Assembly (NCBI GenBank): GCA_964465665.1
Contig: CAYXKM010000225.1
Location: 1 to 5,681 of the forward strand
DNA from: JAKEGN01 sp964465665
GTDB taxonomy: Bacteria; Pseudomonadota; Gammaproteobacteria; Steroidobacterales; Woeseiaceae
DNA length: 5,681 nucleotides
Direction of reading: 5' to 3'
Of the stretch, positions 5,016 through 5,681 are shown one piece after another (within the stretch, counting starts at the first letter, position 1; every line of letters begins with the position of its first letter). Both the position numbers and the translations under genes were made by a program. The notes under the pieces were generated by a model, which was not told the DNA's origin, ran no database searches, and saw nothing but the letters and a program-made list of their open reading frames with translations.

Positions 5016-5681
5016 ATGCCGGCCAAAGATCACAACCTCTACGCACATTTCCAGCGGCGGTTTGTCGCGAATCGCGACCGGGAACTGCTCTCGACCGCGG
5101 ACGGGCGATCCTGGAGCTATGCGCAAGTCGACAGGCTGTCAGCGCAAATGGCGTCGTTCCTCACGGCCAGCGGTCTCCGGCCCGGCGAACGGGTCTCGGT
5201 GCAGGTAAAAAAGTCGCCCGAGAATCTTTGCCTGTACCTGGCCTGCCTTCGAGGTGGATTCGTTTTTCACCCGTTGAACATGGGTTACAAACGCGCCGAG
5301 CTAGAGTATTTCATCGGCAACGCCGAACCTGCGCTCATCGTTTGCGACAGGAGCAGCGAAGCAATGCTCGCTGCAATCGCGGCGTCCTGCGCTGTGCGGC
5401 AGGTCCTGACACTGGATGCCGACGGCAGCGGCACACTGACGGAAGGCGCTGCGAGAGCGTCGAAAGATTTTTCGACGCTCGTGCAACAACGGGACGACAT
5501 CGCCGCCCTGCTGTATTCGTCCGGTACCACCGGTGTGCCGAAAGGCATCATGCTGAGTCATGGCAATCTCCTGAGTAACACGCAAACGCTGGTGCAGGCC
5601 TGGGGATTCACCGACACGGACCGGCTGTTGCACGCGCTGCCCATATTCCATGTGCACGGCCTGTTCGTCGCGATCGGTTGC
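5016..5681 (+). CDS. matB: Malonyl-CoA synthetase (MatB-like acyl-CoA ligase), 3' truncated by window edge
   Basis: These are the first 222 codons of an adenylate-forming acyl-CoA synthetase; full-length MatB proteins are about 500 residues, so under half is present. The N-terminus begins MPAKDHNLYAHFQRRF, and residues 166-189 hold the ATP-binding P-loop motif (LLYSSGTTGVPKGIMLSHGN, with Lys176) and the family-typical LLSN. The LPIFHVHGLFVA motif at residues 208-219 is closest to malonyl-CoA synthetases among the ligases I know. The enzyme joins malonate, CoA and ATP to give malonyl-CoA, AMP and pyrophosphate in the cytoplasm. ATG 5016 is the only ATG between the upstream in-frame TGA at 4989 and the conserved domain; the Shine-Dalgarno is weak (GACGGA region about 9 nt upstream). 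Divergence from madL-madM supports malonate as substrate. The C-terminal domain and substrate-binding Arg lie outside the window, so a related ligase specificity cannot be excluded. Confidence 0.87.
   Translation, partial: MPAKDHNLYAHFQRRFVANRDRELLSTADGRSWSYAQVDRLSAQMASFLTASGLRPGERVSVQVKKSPENLCLYLACLRGGFVFHPLNMGYKRAELEYFIGNAEPALIVCDRSSEAMLAAIAASCAVRQVLTLDADGSGTLTEGAARASKDFSTLVQQRDDIAALLYSSGTTGVPKGIMLSHGNLLSNTQTLVQAWGFTDTDRLLHALPIFHVHGLFVAIGC

Noticed and set aside
4514..5578. Long + strand open frame of 354 codons running across madL and matB
   Set aside because: It spans two convincing genes and their divergent promoter in other frames or strands, has no domain and a biased composition. It is a shadow frame.

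Overview
The window is about 60% G+C, tightly packed, and looks like a gammaproteobacterial chromosome segment. The main pointer is several copies of a REP-type palindrome that begins TGTAGGAGCC, a repeat style common in Pseudomonas, Xanthomonadales and relatives. Gene families and codon use agree with this, but the genus cannot be named from sequence alone. No tRNA, rRNA, CRISPR array, transposase or phage gene was seen.

Layout, left to right: (1) the 3' part of a metal-dependent amidohydrolase of the YtcJ/Amidohydro_3 type (+). (2) A short gap filled by a REPIN, two inverted REP units. (3) A four-helix cytochrome b561-type membrane protein (+). (4) A 222-bp compound repeat between convergent genes: outer REP arms enclosing two back-to-back 26-bp-stem hairpins that are diverged copies of each other with compensatory base changes. 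(5) A Tat-exported amidase-signature enzyme (-). (6) A 110-bp intergenic element bounded by inverted GGTGACAG-type repeats, one of which is duplicated in tandem with a 21-bp period. (7) madM and madL, the two subunits of a malonate importer (-, overlapping by 8 bp). (8) Divergently, after a 70-bp promoter gap, the first 222 codons of a MatB-like malonyl-CoA synthetase (+), which runs off the window.

The clear functional unit is malonate use: MadLM imports malonate and the MatB-like ligase would activate it to malonyl-CoA. A malonyl-CoA decarboxylase may lie beyond the right edge. The exported amidase downstream of madM could, speculatively, release malonate from an amide such as malonamate in the periplasm; the family fits but the substrate is unproven. 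The amidohydrolase and the cytochrome have no visible functional link to this unit.

The most unusual content is in the gaps. Three genes (amidohydrolase, cytochrome b561, amidase) all end on the TAG inside the same TGTAGGAGCC repeat end, and the paired hairpins show a covariation pattern expected of a structure kept by selection or recently spread as a mobile palindrome.
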